Origin: Pirellulaceae bacterium
Lineage (GTDB): Bacteria; Planctomycetota; Planctomycetia; Pirellulales; Pirellulaceae
DNA length: 36,534 nucleotides
Direction: 5' to 3'
NCBI GenBank assembly: GCA_029243025.1
Contig: JAQWSU010000043.1
Coordinates: 1 to 36,534, forward strand
Below, one piece after another: positions 19,123 through 29,700 of the stretch. The notes beneath the pieces were generated by a model, which searched no databases, was not told the DNA's origin, and saw only the letters and a program-made list of their open reading frames with translations. The stretch's first letter is position 1, and every line of letters begins with the position of its first letter. The translations under genes and the position numbers were made by a program.

Positions 19123-19611
19123 AAAAAGTATCCAGATTTTGACGGCTGCTGTGCGCGGCCCGGTCTGAACCGTACAAAAAACGCTTTTTTTTGACCAAGC
19201 GTCCACTTCCGCCGACAAATTGAAACCGACCGTAAAAAAATGGCCGATCGACTCTCTGAAGATATTTCGCGGTAGCTGATTGATAAAACCATTGAGTCAT
19301 TTCAGCAGACGCCAAGCCGACATTCGGGAACTTCGGCGAACATGGATCGCTAACCCAAAGCGCCGTACGACAACAAAGCTCTCAAGCCTTGATACCTTTG
19401 CCGGTGCGTACCCAATGCTTTCGAACCAATTCCCGCGAATTGAGAACAATCAACTTGAAGCGGCCAGTGTTGCTACCGATAATACGGTCGTTGATTTCCC
19501 ACGGAGTTAACCGACAGAACCTCAGAGTGAACAATTTAAACGGCAGCGAACAGACAAGAGAGCCAATCGCTTGCATTAGATCACGAAGGAACGAAAGCAA
19601 GGACACGAAGA
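19123..19611 (+). other. intergenic, no gene seen
   Basis: This 489-bp stretch separates the PSCyt1 gene from the CotH-like gene. A weak CGGT/ACCG stem followed by A and T runs near 19165-19195 might end the upstream transcript. The leader close to 19612 has AAGGA. No coding signal is convincing. Confidence 0.4.
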
Positions 19612-22600
19612 ATGTGGAAATCCAGCGAGGGCCTGTCATCACGCAACAGACCGTGGCGTGAGCTCCTTCATGAGCCCCTTGAGCGCCGCGAGATGCTCGC
19701 CGGTAATTCGTTGGAGGACCTGCCGGTCATCATCAGCGAATTCATGGCAGACAACAACCTCTCATTGGTGACACGCACTCGTTCCACAGAAGCCGAAATG
19801 TTCAATGGCGACTACCAGGCTCCCGACTGGCTTGAACTAATGAACGTGTCAACCCAGCCGGTTGATCTCGGCGGAATGCACCTCAGCGACGACGCCACTC
19901 AATTGACCAAATGGCAATTCCCAGCCGGCATACAAATCCGATCAGGCGAACAGTTAATCGTCTTCGCTTCCGGCCAGAACCTGACCAATCCGTCACTGGA
20001 CGAAAAAGGGTTTTTACACACGAATTTTCGTTTAAGCAGTGCTGGCGAATTCCTCGGATTATCAAATCACGAGGGCAAGCTACTCCACGCCTACACGCCT
20101 GATCCTCCCGCCCAGCAGACAGATATTTCCTATGGTATCTCCATGGCGACGGGATCGCTGATTGGGCCAGGTGCAGACTTGAAATATTTCATACCGATGG
20201 ACGATGCATTCGAATCACGTTGGCGTCAAACGACCTTTAGCGACACCGATTTATTGACTTCAGCCATCGGCCCCATCGGTTTTGATCGTTCGCCGGGTAA
20301 CAGCGAACTCGCCGAAACGGTTGGTGCTGATTTAGTCGCGCGACGTTCCACCAACCACGGCACCGGAACAATCACGATCCTTGAATATGCACCGTTCCGC
20401 CACAGCGGTCGGGTTACCGAATGGTCGTTTTATTCGAAGAACAATCATTCCATCACCCCGTTGGTCGTGCGCCAGGCTGGCGACGAGTTTGAAATTGTCG
20501 GAATTGGACGCACACGCACCAGCGACAGTTCCGGTGTGCAAGAATTCGCCTTCGACCTTCAGTCCGGTTCGGATCTCGTGGAGGAAGAGCACTATTTTTT
20601 TGGATACAAGGATGGAGACAACGAAACAGATTCCCTGGGCGTCGTAATGTGGAATACTTCGTCTGACATTGCGAGACAGTATCGCGGGCCCCAGTCCGGG
20701 AACATGGTCTTAGGCCAGCCCCTTGTGGAAGGCCGTGATGTTTCGCGCACCTTTTCCATTCAGGCAACCACCGCGTCCCGAATCGCAGACATCAAAACGG
20801 ACATCGGTAGGCAAATGCAGGAATCGTCATCCCTCTACGCACGGTATCCGTTTGACGCGCCCACACGCGACATCCTGCGTTCGCTGACTCTGCACATCCG
20901 TTACGAAGACGGCTTCCGAGCCACATTGAATGGAACTGAAATCGCACGCCGCAATGCGCCCGATTCAGCTCGATTCGACTCCAACGCAAATCAGAATCGA
21001 CCGTTGGTAGAGGCAAACCGATTCGAAGAGATCAACGTCTCGCCATTCCTTGACACGTTAACCGATGAGAACAATATTCTCGCAATCCACGCTTTGAACG
21101 ACGACCGAAGCAGTGATGATTTCATACTCGATGTCCGCCTGTCCGGTATCGAGATCGAACCGCTTGCAACCATCGGCTTCGGCGCCGACCCCACACCTGG
21201 TGAACCCAATCACCCAACTGCCTTGGGGATCGCTACCCCGCCGACCTTTAGTGTCTCACGAGGCCTTTTCGATCAACCATTCACGCTAGAACTGTTGAGC
21301 GAAGATGATGCCAGTGCAATCATTTATTACACGCGGGACGGCAGTCCCCCGACGATCGACAACCCGGCTACGGTCGAGTATCAACAACCCTTTACAGTAG
21401 AAGGCACGACGGTAATACGAGCAACCAGCCATCGCGAAGGCTTCCTGAAATCGCCTATCCAGAGCCACACGTTCATCTTTCCATCGGATGTGGTAAATCA
21501 GGAAAACATCAAGACACACATCAGCGAAGATCCGATCTGGGGTCCACAAATCCCAGCGGCGTTGCGTTCGCTTCCCACCGTTTCAATCGCCACCTCCGCG
21601 AACGTTATCTCGGAAACCGAACTGCCCGCTTCCATGGAACTCATTTTCCCTGACGACACGCCCGGCTTTCAAATCAACAGCGGTCTTGAGGCCTTTGGGC
21701 GATCAAGCCTGACGTTTGAAAAAAAGTCTCTTCGCTTAAGTTTCAAAGAACTCTATGGCCCCCCGAAATTGAATTTCGATCTTTTCGATGATCCAACCGG
21801 CATCACCGAATTCGACCAAATCTTATTGCGAAGTGGTTCACACGACTCTGCAATCTGGGAAAGTAAGGCCAGCTACATCCGCAATCGCTGGATGTCTGAT
21901 CGGCAAATCGAGATGGGGCAACCGGCTCCACGGGGTCGATTCGTGCACGTCTATCAAAACGGAGAGTATCGCGGCCTTTACGAAATGATGGAACGTCCCA
22001 ACTCGGCATTCATGGCGTCGTATCTTGGCGGCAGTGATGACGAGTACGATGTGATCAACGCAGGTGACATTGTCGACGGCAATGACCAAGCTTGGAACGC
22101 CCTGATTGAATCAATTGGTGGCGACTACGATCAGGTGCTGGAGTACCTCGACGAAGACAATTTCGCTGACTATCTGCTGCTCCAGTTTTACGGCGGAAAC
22201 AACGGAGACTGGCTGCCTCACCAGAATTGGCTGACCAGTCGTCGTCGACAACCGGGCTCTGGATTTCAGTTTTTCGCCTGGGATAGCGATGGCGTGCTGG
22301 CGAGCGGATCGCAGGCAACGATTGTGAATGCAGACGGCCCAGACCACATCTGGAGCGTACGCGGCGGCGTTCGACAGTACGAAGACTTTCTGCGGGTTCT
22401 GGGGGATCGATCTGTCAAGTTCTTTGGTGAGGAAAAAATGTTCTCTGCGGAACGCGTTCGCGGTGACATCGAAAGACTCGCCGCCAACATCCGGCCAGCA
22501 ATTATCGCCGAATCAGCACGCTGGGGTCGCCGTACCTTCACACCTGCCGCCTGGAATGAGACCATTGAATGGATGAAGGACACGTATGGTCCGACCGACG

Positions 22601-24321
22601 GGCCAAGTCGCGGTGAGATTGTCCTCGGGCAACTCCGAGATGCGAATTTGATCCCTGAAATCAGCCCCCCTCAATTCATCGTCGATGGAGAAGCACTGCA
22701 TGACGACCTCGTTCCAGCAGGCATCGACCTCACCATGTTCGCCGGCGACGACCCTGTCTATTACACGCTGGATGAAACCGATCCCCGACAAGCTGCTCCG
22801 ACAGTCAGCTATTCAGAGTTAATCGCCAATTCGGCGAATGTACGCGTGATCGTTCCCTTGGATAACTCCCTTGGGGATCGCTGGATTGAGACTAATTATG
22901 ACGACTCGAGCTGGCCAGCTGGACAGACGGGAGTCGGCTTTGATACATCAGGACTGCTAACCGAACACATCGGTTTCGACATCCTTGAGTCGATGAAATC
23001 AGTCAACACCTCGGCCTATTTACGAATTCCCTTTCAGGTGCAGGATCCAACCTCACTCGACACGCTGAAGCTTAACCTTTACTTTGACGATGGATTCGTC
23101 GCCTACCTGAACGGTGTAGAAGTAAAACGCGTAAACGCACCCGAACTCATGACATGGGACGCTCGTGCGACAACATCAAGACGGTCGGTCGCCGCGAACG
23201 TCAAGGCATTTAATTTATCGGCACATGTCAAGCTGCTACGACCGGGTGACAACGTTCTCGCCATCCACGCTCTGAACAGAACCCGAGGTGGAAACGACAT
23301 GCTGATCGCACCGGAATTGCATGGCGGATCGGTATTCGATAAGGGCGTGGCGGCCACCGCCAATCGATACTCCGAACCCATTCTCATCCCGCCCGGCGCA
23401 ACAATCAAAGCCCGGACCTTCGGCGGTGAATGGAGTTCGATGCGGGAGGCAACATCACCGCAGACGCGGTCGCCACTACGGATCTCTGAGGTGATGTATC
23501 ACCCAGCGGACGCCACGACAGCCGAAGTCACAGCCGGCTTCGACGATGCCGACGACTTCGAATTTCTCGAAATCGTCAATCCTTCTGCCGAATCGGTTGA
23601 CCTGACCCACCTCCAATTCGTGCAAACCATGGCCAATGGGGTCACCCAAGGCATCGAATTCAATTTCGTCGCCAATCCTTTTTCGCAACTTGGGCCGGGC
23701 CAACGCATCCTCATCGTGGAGAACGAACCTGCCTTTCGTTTTAGGTATGGAAACGATTTGTCGGTCGCCGGCCAATGGCGTGGGGGTCTGAACAACGACT
23801 CGGAACAAATTACAGTCGTGGTCGACAACCAGCTGCTGCAACAGTTCTCCTACGACGACGATTGGTTCGCCTCCACAGATGGAAAGGGCTACTCATTAGA
23901 AATTATCGACGATAGCCAATCGGACATCCAAGGCTGGAACCTGAAAGACGCCTGGTTGCCGAGCAACAAGAAGGGCGGCACACCAGGGACGGCCGCAATT
24001 GACCGGTTGTTCGGAGACACAAATCGAGACGGTGTATTTGACGCTCAGGACTTGATTCAAGTATTCCAAAACGGCGAATACCAAGACAGCATCACCGGCA
24101 ATTCAACATTCGACGAAGGAGATTGGAATCAGGACGGTGACTTCGATTCGGCCGATCTGGTTTTCGCCTTTCAGACGGGCAATTACATTAGTGAACCAAG
24201 ACCACTAGAAAGCAAAATGGCTGCCGCGCCTGAATCGATTTTTCACTTCGAAAATAGATCCAAAAAGCGGCCGGAATTCGCCACGTCTTTGCCGGTATCG
24301 CCGCCACAACCCCGACCATGA
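19612..24321 (+). CDS. large CotH-kinase/lamin-tail/chitobiase-like secreted protein with dockerin-like end
   Basis: The product is 1569 aa. The N-terminus carries the planctomycete 'LE-R' motif (EPLERREMLAGN, residues 21-32) found at the start of many secreted giant proteins. Domains by pattern: lamin-tail domain (about 38-180); a beta-sandwich with YEDGFRATLNGTEI (about 424); a chitobiase-C-terminal/FN3-like block (YYTRDGSPPT, about 543-625); a CotH kinase-like domain (about 650-900, with NGEYRGLYEMMERPN and FFAWDSDGV); a second copy of the sandwich (FDDGFVAYLNGVEV, about 1153); a second lamin-tail domain (LRISEVMYHP, about 1290-1430); and two calcium loops (GDTNRDGVFDAQDLI, GDWNQDGDFDSADLV, about 1466-1525). 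CotH-family proteins can be protein kinases; here an extracellular adhesive or modifying role is inferred. There is no PEP-CTERM. Confidence 0.9.
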   Translation: MWKSSEGLSSRNRPWRELLHEPLERREMLAGNSLEDLPVIISEFMADNNLSLVTRTRSTEAEMFNGDYQAPDWLELMNVSTQPVDLGGMHLSDDATQLTKWQFPAGIQIRSGEQLIVFASGQNLTNPSLDEKGFLHTNFRLSSAGEFLGLSNHEGKLLHAYTPDPPAQQTDISYGISMATGSLIGPGADLKYFIPMDDAFESRWRQTTFSDTDLLTSAIGPIGFDRSPGNSELAETVGADLVARRSTNHGTGTITILEYAPFRHSGRVTEWSFYSKNNHSITPLVVRQAGDEFEIVGIGRTRTSDSSGVQEFAFDLQSGSDLVEEEHYFFGYKDGDNETDSLGVVMWNTSSDIARQYRGPQSGNMVLGQPLVEGRDVSRTFSIQATTASRIADIKTDIGRQMQESSSLYARYPFDAPTRDILRSLTLHIRYEDGFRATLNGTEIARRNAPDSARFDSNANQNRPLVEANRFEEINVSPFLDTLTDENNILAIHALNDDRSSDDFILDVRLSGIEIEPLATIGFGADPTPGEPNHPTALGIATPPTFSVSRGLFDQPFTLELLSEDDASAIIYYTRDGSPPTIDNPATVEYQQPFTVEGTTVIRATSHREGFLKSPIQSHTFIFPSDVVNQENIKTHISEDPIWGPQIPAALRSLPTVSIATSANVISETELPASMELIFPDDTPGFQINSGLEAFGRSSLTFEKKSLRLSFKELYGPPKLNFDLFDDPTGITEFDQILLRSGSHDSAIWESKASYIRNRWMSDRQIEMGQPAPRGRFVHVYQNGEYRGLYEMMERPNSAFMASYLGGSDDEYDVINAGDIVDGNDQAWNALIESIGGDYDQVLEYLDEDNFADYLLLQFYGGNNGDWLPHQNWLTSRRRQPGSGFQFFAWDSDGVLASGSQATIVNADGPDHIWSVRGGVRQYEDFLRVLGDRSVKFFGEEKMFSAERVRGDIERLAANIRPAIIAESARWGRRTFTPAAWNETIEWMKDTYGPTDGPSRGEIVLGQLRDANLIPEISPPQFIVDGEALHDDLVPAGIDLTMFAGDDPVYYTLDETDPRQAAPTVSYSELIANSANVRVIVPLDNSLGDRWIETNYDDSSWPAGQTGVGFDTSGLLTEHIGFDILESMKSVNTSAYLRIPFQVQDPTSLDTLKLNLYFDDGFVAYLNGVEVKRVNAPELMTWDARATTSRRSVAANVKAFNLSAHVKLLRPGDNVLAIHALNRTRGGNDMLIAPELHGGSVFDKGVAATANRYSEPILIPPGATIKARTFGGEWSSMREATSPQTRSPLRISEVMYHPADATTAEVTAGFDDADDFEFLEIVNPSAESVDLTHLQFVQTMANGVTQGIEFNFVANPFSQLGPGQRILIVENEPAFRFRYGNDLSVAGQWRGGLNNDSEQITVVVDNQLLQQFSYDDDWFASTDGKGYSLEIIDDSQSDIQGWNLKDAWLPSNKKGGTPGTAAIDRLFGDTNRDGVFDAQDLIQVFQNGEYQDSITGNSTFDEGDWNQDGDFDSADLVFAFQTGNYISEPRPLESKMAAAPESIFHFENRSKKRPEFATSLPVSPPQPRP

Positions 24322-24759
24322 ACGTCGGGGCTTGTTTAGCGTTTGCCTTCCATCTTCGCTACGCCCACACATACCTAAACCCGCGTTGCGACAACCAACA
24401 GGTTCGAGAGATCTTCGCCGACTTCTTCACCTTTCGCCCACCAATTTCAACAATGCCATGTAGCTGTCGGAAACAACTCGGAAACCGACGAGATCCAGAG
24501 ACCCGATTCCCGAATAAAATCAGAGATTCGATTACGAAGGATTGAATCAAGGAGCAACCGACACCATCCATCCGTATCGGGCGTGCGATCCAATGGTTGC
24601 CAGACCCACGGCTCACAGTTGTCTCTCACACCCTGGCAATCTATTGGGTGGCGACACGGATCGCTTTTACATTCATTGCAATCCACTTGCCTTTGTGGCT
24701 TCAAGATGCTTAGAATCGATTTTGCATCTTTTCACAGCACTCTTTTCACAAAAGACAAC
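24322..24759 (+). other. intergenic, no gene seen
   Basis: This 438-bp stretch lies between the CotH-like gene and the SUMF1-like gene. The frame of the downstream gene is open through part of it (from 24583), but without signal features. No terminator or promoter stands out. Confidence 0.4.
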
Positions 24760-25695
24760 ATGCGAAACGCTCTGACCATTTTCGGTGTATTCAGCCTGAT
24801 TCTTCACAGCTCGACTCTGCTATCCGGGGCGGAGCCACCTTTGGAAAATTCAATCGGTATGAAGTTGACGCTGGTTTCACCCGGCACCTTTTTGATGGGC
24901 TCCAATGTCAAAACGAAAATACCGGGGACGACAACCCCTATCCATGAGGTAACACTCACCCACCCGTTCCATCTTGGTGTTTACGAGGTCACTCAGGAAC
25001 AATATGAGCAGGTCATGGAAAAGAACCCCAGCAGCAGCAAATCCCACAGGAATCCTGTGGACTCTGTCAGCTGGTTCGATGCCGTCGAGTTTTGCAAGCA
25101 GCTTTCCGCGATGCCCAAAGAGAAATCCGCAGGCCGTATTTATCGCCTACCGACAGAAGCCGAGTGGGAATACGCCTGTCGGTCTGGAACAAGCACCGAA
25201 TACTGTTTCGGCAACGAGGCTTCGAAGCTTGTTGAATACGCCTGGTTTGTTGGTAACAGCGGAGATGCGGTCATCGATTTCCAAACGCTTGGACCTTTTG
25301 AAAAAATCCGAGCGTTGAGCAGCAATCAAAATCGGCCTCATCCTGTTGGCGAAAAAAAAACCAATGCATGGGGCCTCCATGACATGCACGGAAACATGTG
25401 GGAATGGTGCCAGGATCATTACGCCCAATACAGGGCAGGCGCCGTCACTGACCCGATCAACCCCGCACCCAACACGGCCCGTGAAGCATCGGCGAATCCG
25501 ATCAACCGATTGCTAGACCAAGGCCGCGTCGTTCGTGGTGGTGGTTGGCGTGTTTATGCCGCCGGCTGCCGTTCGACCTACCGCAACTCGAACGATCCAT
25601 CGCTCCGTGGCCCCGTCAATGGGTTTCGTGTGGCGATGAGTATGACAGTTCCGAAAAAAATGATTAGCCAACGAAGAAACGTAATCTCCGCGTGA
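24760..25695 (+). CDS. SUMF1/formylglycine-generating-enzyme-fold protein, probably not an active FGE
   Basis: The product is about 311 aa from ATG 24760, chosen because it starts a signal peptide (MRNALTIFGVFSLILHSSTL); ATG 24706 is an alternative and neither has a clear ribosome site. FGE-sulfatase fold marks: NSIGMKLTLVSPGTFLMGS, YEVTQEQYEQVM, PVDSVSWFDAVEFC, YRLPTEAEWEYACRSGT, GLHDMHGNMWEWCQDHY, VVRGGGWRVY and GFRVAMS. True FGEs have two active-site cysteines in a C-x4-C arrangement near the C-terminus. Here the region reads AGCRSTYRN with one cysteine not in that pattern, so formylglycine formation is doubtful. Many planctomycete members of this fold are of unknown function. Presence near sulfatases is suggestive only. 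Confidence 0.88.
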   Translation: MRNALTIFGVFSLILHSSTLLSGAEPPLENSIGMKLTLVSPGTFLMGSNVKTKIPGTTTPIHEVTLTHPFHLGVYEVTQEQYEQVMEKNPSSSKSHRNPVDSVSWFDAVEFCKQLSAMPKEKSAGRIYRLPTEAEWEYACRSGTSTEYCFGNEASKLVEYAWFVGNSGDAVIDFQTLGPFEKIRALSSNQNRPHPVGEKKTNAWGLHDMHGNMWEWCQDHYAQYRAGAVTDPINPAPNTAREASANPINRLLDQGRVVRGGGWRVYAAGCRSTYRNSNDPSLRGPVNGFRVAMSMTVPKKMISQRRNVISA

Positions 25696-25756
25696 AAACT
25701 TTGGCGACTCACTCTACCGAAAGCAATCGACCGCGGAACGGTACCAGACACCTTTT

Positions 25757-26425
25757 TCAGGTACGTAATCTTCGGGACGTTCGCACCCAGACCATCCCCA
25801 TCGCCAAAATCAGAATTGACGAGAACATCGGTTCGGGCACGAGTTCAAATTTGAGGTCGTATTGCCCAACGATTCCGTCGACAGCTCCACTACTGGAAAC
25901 ATTGATCAACACCGAATAGTCCCCGGGTTGCACGATTCCGGTTTCCGAGATGGACAATGGCTCGCCTCCAGCCAGTCCCACTTGTTGATCGATACTAAAA
26001 CTCGGCCCGACCAATCGCACATGGCCCAATTCGCTATTTGACGCCGATAGATCCAGGGAATATCCGACTGCTTCGGCAATCGAAAAGTCCACTTCGAAAT
26101 GCGACTGACCGCTGGCGTTACTACTTCCGACCGGCGGACCATAGGACCCGGTCGTGGATCCATTGGCGAGAATCGATGTTACTGAGAATTCCGACGTCTG
26201 TGTTGCACGAGACGCAGCCTCCGACTCTCCAGCTTGGAAGTCGCGGCTTAAATCACTATCAAATCGATCGAAGTTGGTGGCGTCCTCACGCGCTGACTGG
26301 TTCCCGTCCTGGCTATCGAATTCAAGATAGTTGTAACGGTACGATCTCTGAAAATTAATCTCCGTCGCCAGCGCAGGAACTCCGCATACGGCAACGATTA
26401 CAAGTGCTTGAAAGATCTTCGTCAT
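25757..26425 (-). CDS. small PEP-CTERM secreted protein
   Basis: The product is 222 aa. ATG 26425-26423 has AGGAG about 6 nt upstream. The signal peptide is MTKIFQALVIVAVCGVPALA. The middle is polar, serine-rich and beta-prone (SNASGQSHFEVDFSI, PGDYSVLINVSSSGAVDG) with no domain I can name; the C-terminal half resembles the pre-peptidase-type beta-sandwich seen in other PEP-CTERM proteins, with low certainty. The C-terminus has VPEP, a hydrophobic stretch (MFSSILILAMGMVWV) and a basic tail. It is convergent with the SUMF1-like gene, 61 bp between stops. It is expected to be sorted by an exosortase not visible in the window. Confidence 0.85.
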   Translation of the reverse strand: MTKIFQALVIVAVCGVPALATEINFQRSYRYNYLEFDSQDGNQSAREDATNFDRFDSDLSRDFQAGESEAASRATQTSEFSVTSILANGSTTGSYGPPVGSSNASGQSHFEVDFSIAEAVGYSLDLSASNSELGHVRLVGPSFSIDQQVGLAGGEPLSISETGIVQPGDYSVLINVSSSGAVDGIVGQYDLKFELVPEPMFSSILILAMGMVWVRTSRRLRT

Positions 26426-26770
26426 TAGCTTCTCCTAAGTCAAAGTCGCATCATCAATGAGCCCACGTGCTATTCAACACCTGCACCATCGTTCCATGTT
26501 CATCCGGTGGTGTTAAGCTCTTGCGGAATAACAGCCTTCAGGAACATACCAAACGGCTGTCCAACTGAAATCGCGGGCGATTTACAACGCCATCAGCGTA
26601 TCACGCAAGACTGGAATTGCAATGCTTTCTGCGTACAAACATTGAGTTCGGATTTACACGTTTTAACTTTTTAGCATTGCGTGTGACCAAGACGCCAACA
26701 GCACCTTTCGTCAACGTGTTCAGACTCATTTACTCGCGGGAAACAAACACGTTACCAATCGTCGTTTCGG
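26426..26770. other. intergenic, no gene seen
   Basis: This 345-bp region contains the likely promoter of the small PEP-CTERM gene (which runs leftward from 26425) and the 3' flank of the large fusion gene. No hairpin or coding signal was recognised. Confidence 0.4.
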
Positions 26771-29700
26771 CTACTCGGAAGATGCGGGGCATTCAGAACG
26801 GATCGTTGCCTCAAGCAAAGACAAGAGTTGTCGGGCGTTATTCTCATCGAAAGGCATTGGAGGACGAATCTTCAGCACGTTGTGATCGATGCCATCAGTT
26901 CCGATGAGCACCCCTTGTTCGCGCATGCGATTCACGATCCGATCAGCGAGCTCTGGCCAGGGCTTTCGTGAGCTGTTATCTCGAACCAATTCGATACCCC
27001 AAAAGAGCCCGGCTCCACGCACTTCGCCAATGCAGGAAAAATTCCGCGTCAACACATCCATGCCCTGTTTCAAGGAAACGCCCACCGACTTGGCGCGTGC
27101 AGGCAAGGCCTCGTCTTCGAGGACGTCAAGGACGGCGTGTCCCACTGCAGCCGATACACTGTTGCCTCCAAAGGTACTGAAAAACTCCATGCCATTCTCG
27201 AACGCATCTGCCACCACACGTTTGGTTACGACGGCAGCAAGTGGATGCCCATTGCCCATCGGCTTACCCAACACGACGATATCGGGCACGACTCCGTAGC
27301 GTTCAAAGGCCCAGAAGCAATCGCCTAGTCGGCCGAACCCTGTTTGCACTTCATCGGCGATCGCCACTCCCCCCTCTGCTCGTATCGTATCGTAAACCAC
27401 CGGAAGATAGGCGGGTGGTGAGACGATTTGCCCGCCCACGCTGGGCCAGGTCTCTAGGAGTACCGCGGCCGGCGGCAAATCGGATTGAGCCCAGCTTGTG
27501 ATCGCGCGCTTTGCTTGGGAAGCAAACTGGCGGCCTTCGTAGTCATCCCGATAAATTCCTCGATACGGATCGGGCAAGGGTAGAACGTGGACCCACGGAG
27601 GCGGCCCGCTGCCACCGGGGCCGGCATGCTTGTAGGGGCTGGCATCAATTAACGTGGTCGTATGCCCGTGATACCCAGCCTGCTGCACCACGATCGCTTT
27701 GCGTCCCGTGAATTGCCTGGCAAGTCGAATCGCCAGTTCATTCGCTTCGCTGGCGGAATTCAATAAAAAGCATACATCCAACCCGTCGGGACAGTAGGAA
27801 GTTATCCGTTCCGCATACGAACCAGCTACCCCTTGAAGATAACGACTGTTTGTATTGAGCTTGCGCATTTGCCTCGCAGCCGCATCGACCACACGAGGAT
27901 GGCAATGTCCCACGTGCGGCACATTGTTGTAAGCATCCAAATACCGTCGGCCCGACTGATCGTACAAGTATTGAGCGAATCCACGAACCAGCTCGACTGG
28001 TTGACGATAACTCAGCGATTGGGCCTTACTAAAATGATGCTGGCGCAACACACTTGCAGCATGCGACGGTTCCCACCGACTGGCCTTCGCTAGCTCGGCC
28101 GAACAGCCAAGCAGCGCGGCAGGGTGCGGGCAGAACGCTGTCCAAACCGATTGCTCGTCGGCAGCTGCAACGCCCGGAAAACCGTCTCCCGTACCCAATA
28201 AATCGCTGGCCACCTGGAGGTGGAGATGCGGAGGCCAACCGCCGTTTTCGTCAGGTCCACCCAAGCAACCTAAAGAGGCACCACGGGGAACAGCTTGCCC
28301 TACACTCCAAGCTGCTACACTTTCGCGGTCAAGATGTCCGTAGAGACTGAAGAACGCTGGGCCCGCAATCGGTTCGTGCCGAAGAATCAGCAAGCCTCCG
28401 TAGTCTTGACGCTCTGGTCGAAACACGGCGGCTATTACGATGCCATCCAGGGGCGCGTAGACAGCGTGTCCTTTCTCAGCGAACACATCGACGCCGAGAT
28501 GAATCGTGCGTTGCCCTCCACCTTCCTCGGGATCGATATTAAAAAGAGGACTTTGGTAGATTAGCCGAGGTTCTTCGTAACGGCCGAGCGCGTACCCTCC
28601 AGGTGGATGCAAATCAGACACGGACAATTCTGATTCCGGATTTCCCGCGGGTGCATGCTGCACATCAAGCTTGATAACGGGCGTCTCGATTTCGGTCAGC
28701 GGAATTCCCATCACCGGAAATAGTTCAACCGTAGGCTCGGCGAGCCAGCCGGCCAAGCTCGTTGAGTCCGCCTCAGGCCCCATGCCGCACACGTCGCGCA
28801 GCCGCGCGGTGACAAACCGATCGTTCTGTGCCGCGACTTTTGGCAAAGCCGCCAACATGGGCGCCCTGCTCACCGATAGATAGGGATCATCCGGTCGTTC
28901 GCCCTGCTGGTAAAAGCTCATCACGATACTTACTGCCATGCGAAGCAACATCATTGGCCACAGACATTCGAGTTCTGCAGCCGCAAACGGCTGCAGACAG
29001 TGATAACCTCGCACAAGGTGGGTGACCGCCGAGACATGGTCTTGTCGTCGACAAACGATATAGGCGGCTGCAATCGCCAGCTCGGCGATGCGAAAAGAAT
29101 ATGACAGATCGCCAAAATCGATGAGGCCGGAAATCTTTCGCTCTCCGGTCTCATCCAATTCTCGACTCACCAGGATGTTGTAGTCGTTCGCATCATTGTG
29201 AATAACCGCTTGAGGCAATTCTGTAGCGCACGACCTAATCGCCTCCTCGGCTCGATCCGCCACCATCGCGAGTAGCTCGCGGAGCTCTCGCGTCGGCACG
29301 AGCGACAAATGCGTGCGTACCTGCTCGACTCCATCTCGAAGATTCCAAGCAAAGGATGTGTCTAACCCATCCGCTGGCATGGGCGCCAATCGCTCATCCA
29401 TCAGCGCCAGTTTTTCGCCCAGGTCCACCAACAGATGATCGCTGGGTCGCGCAAGCTCTGCCAATGGCTCACCACTGAGATATTCAAGACACCGTATACG
29501 GTATCGCTGACTCCGGTAGGTTACTTCGACAAGTCCTTCCCCTTGCTTCGTCTCCAATTCCCTCGGTACAAACCAGCAGTCGCGGCAGCGTTCCATGGCA
29601 ACCCGTTGCTGAGCGAGCCGAACGTCCTCCTCCTCAGGACTGCAAACCTTGCAAACAAACCGGCGACCATCAGCCATTTTCAGGCATACATTGAGATCCC

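Noticed and set aside
25739-25765. GGTACC...GGTACG inverted repeat with AGACACCTTTTT, REP-like
   Set aside because: Only about 5 bp of pairing; a loosely similar CTGGCACCTTTCC at about 13930 is too divergent to call a repeat family.
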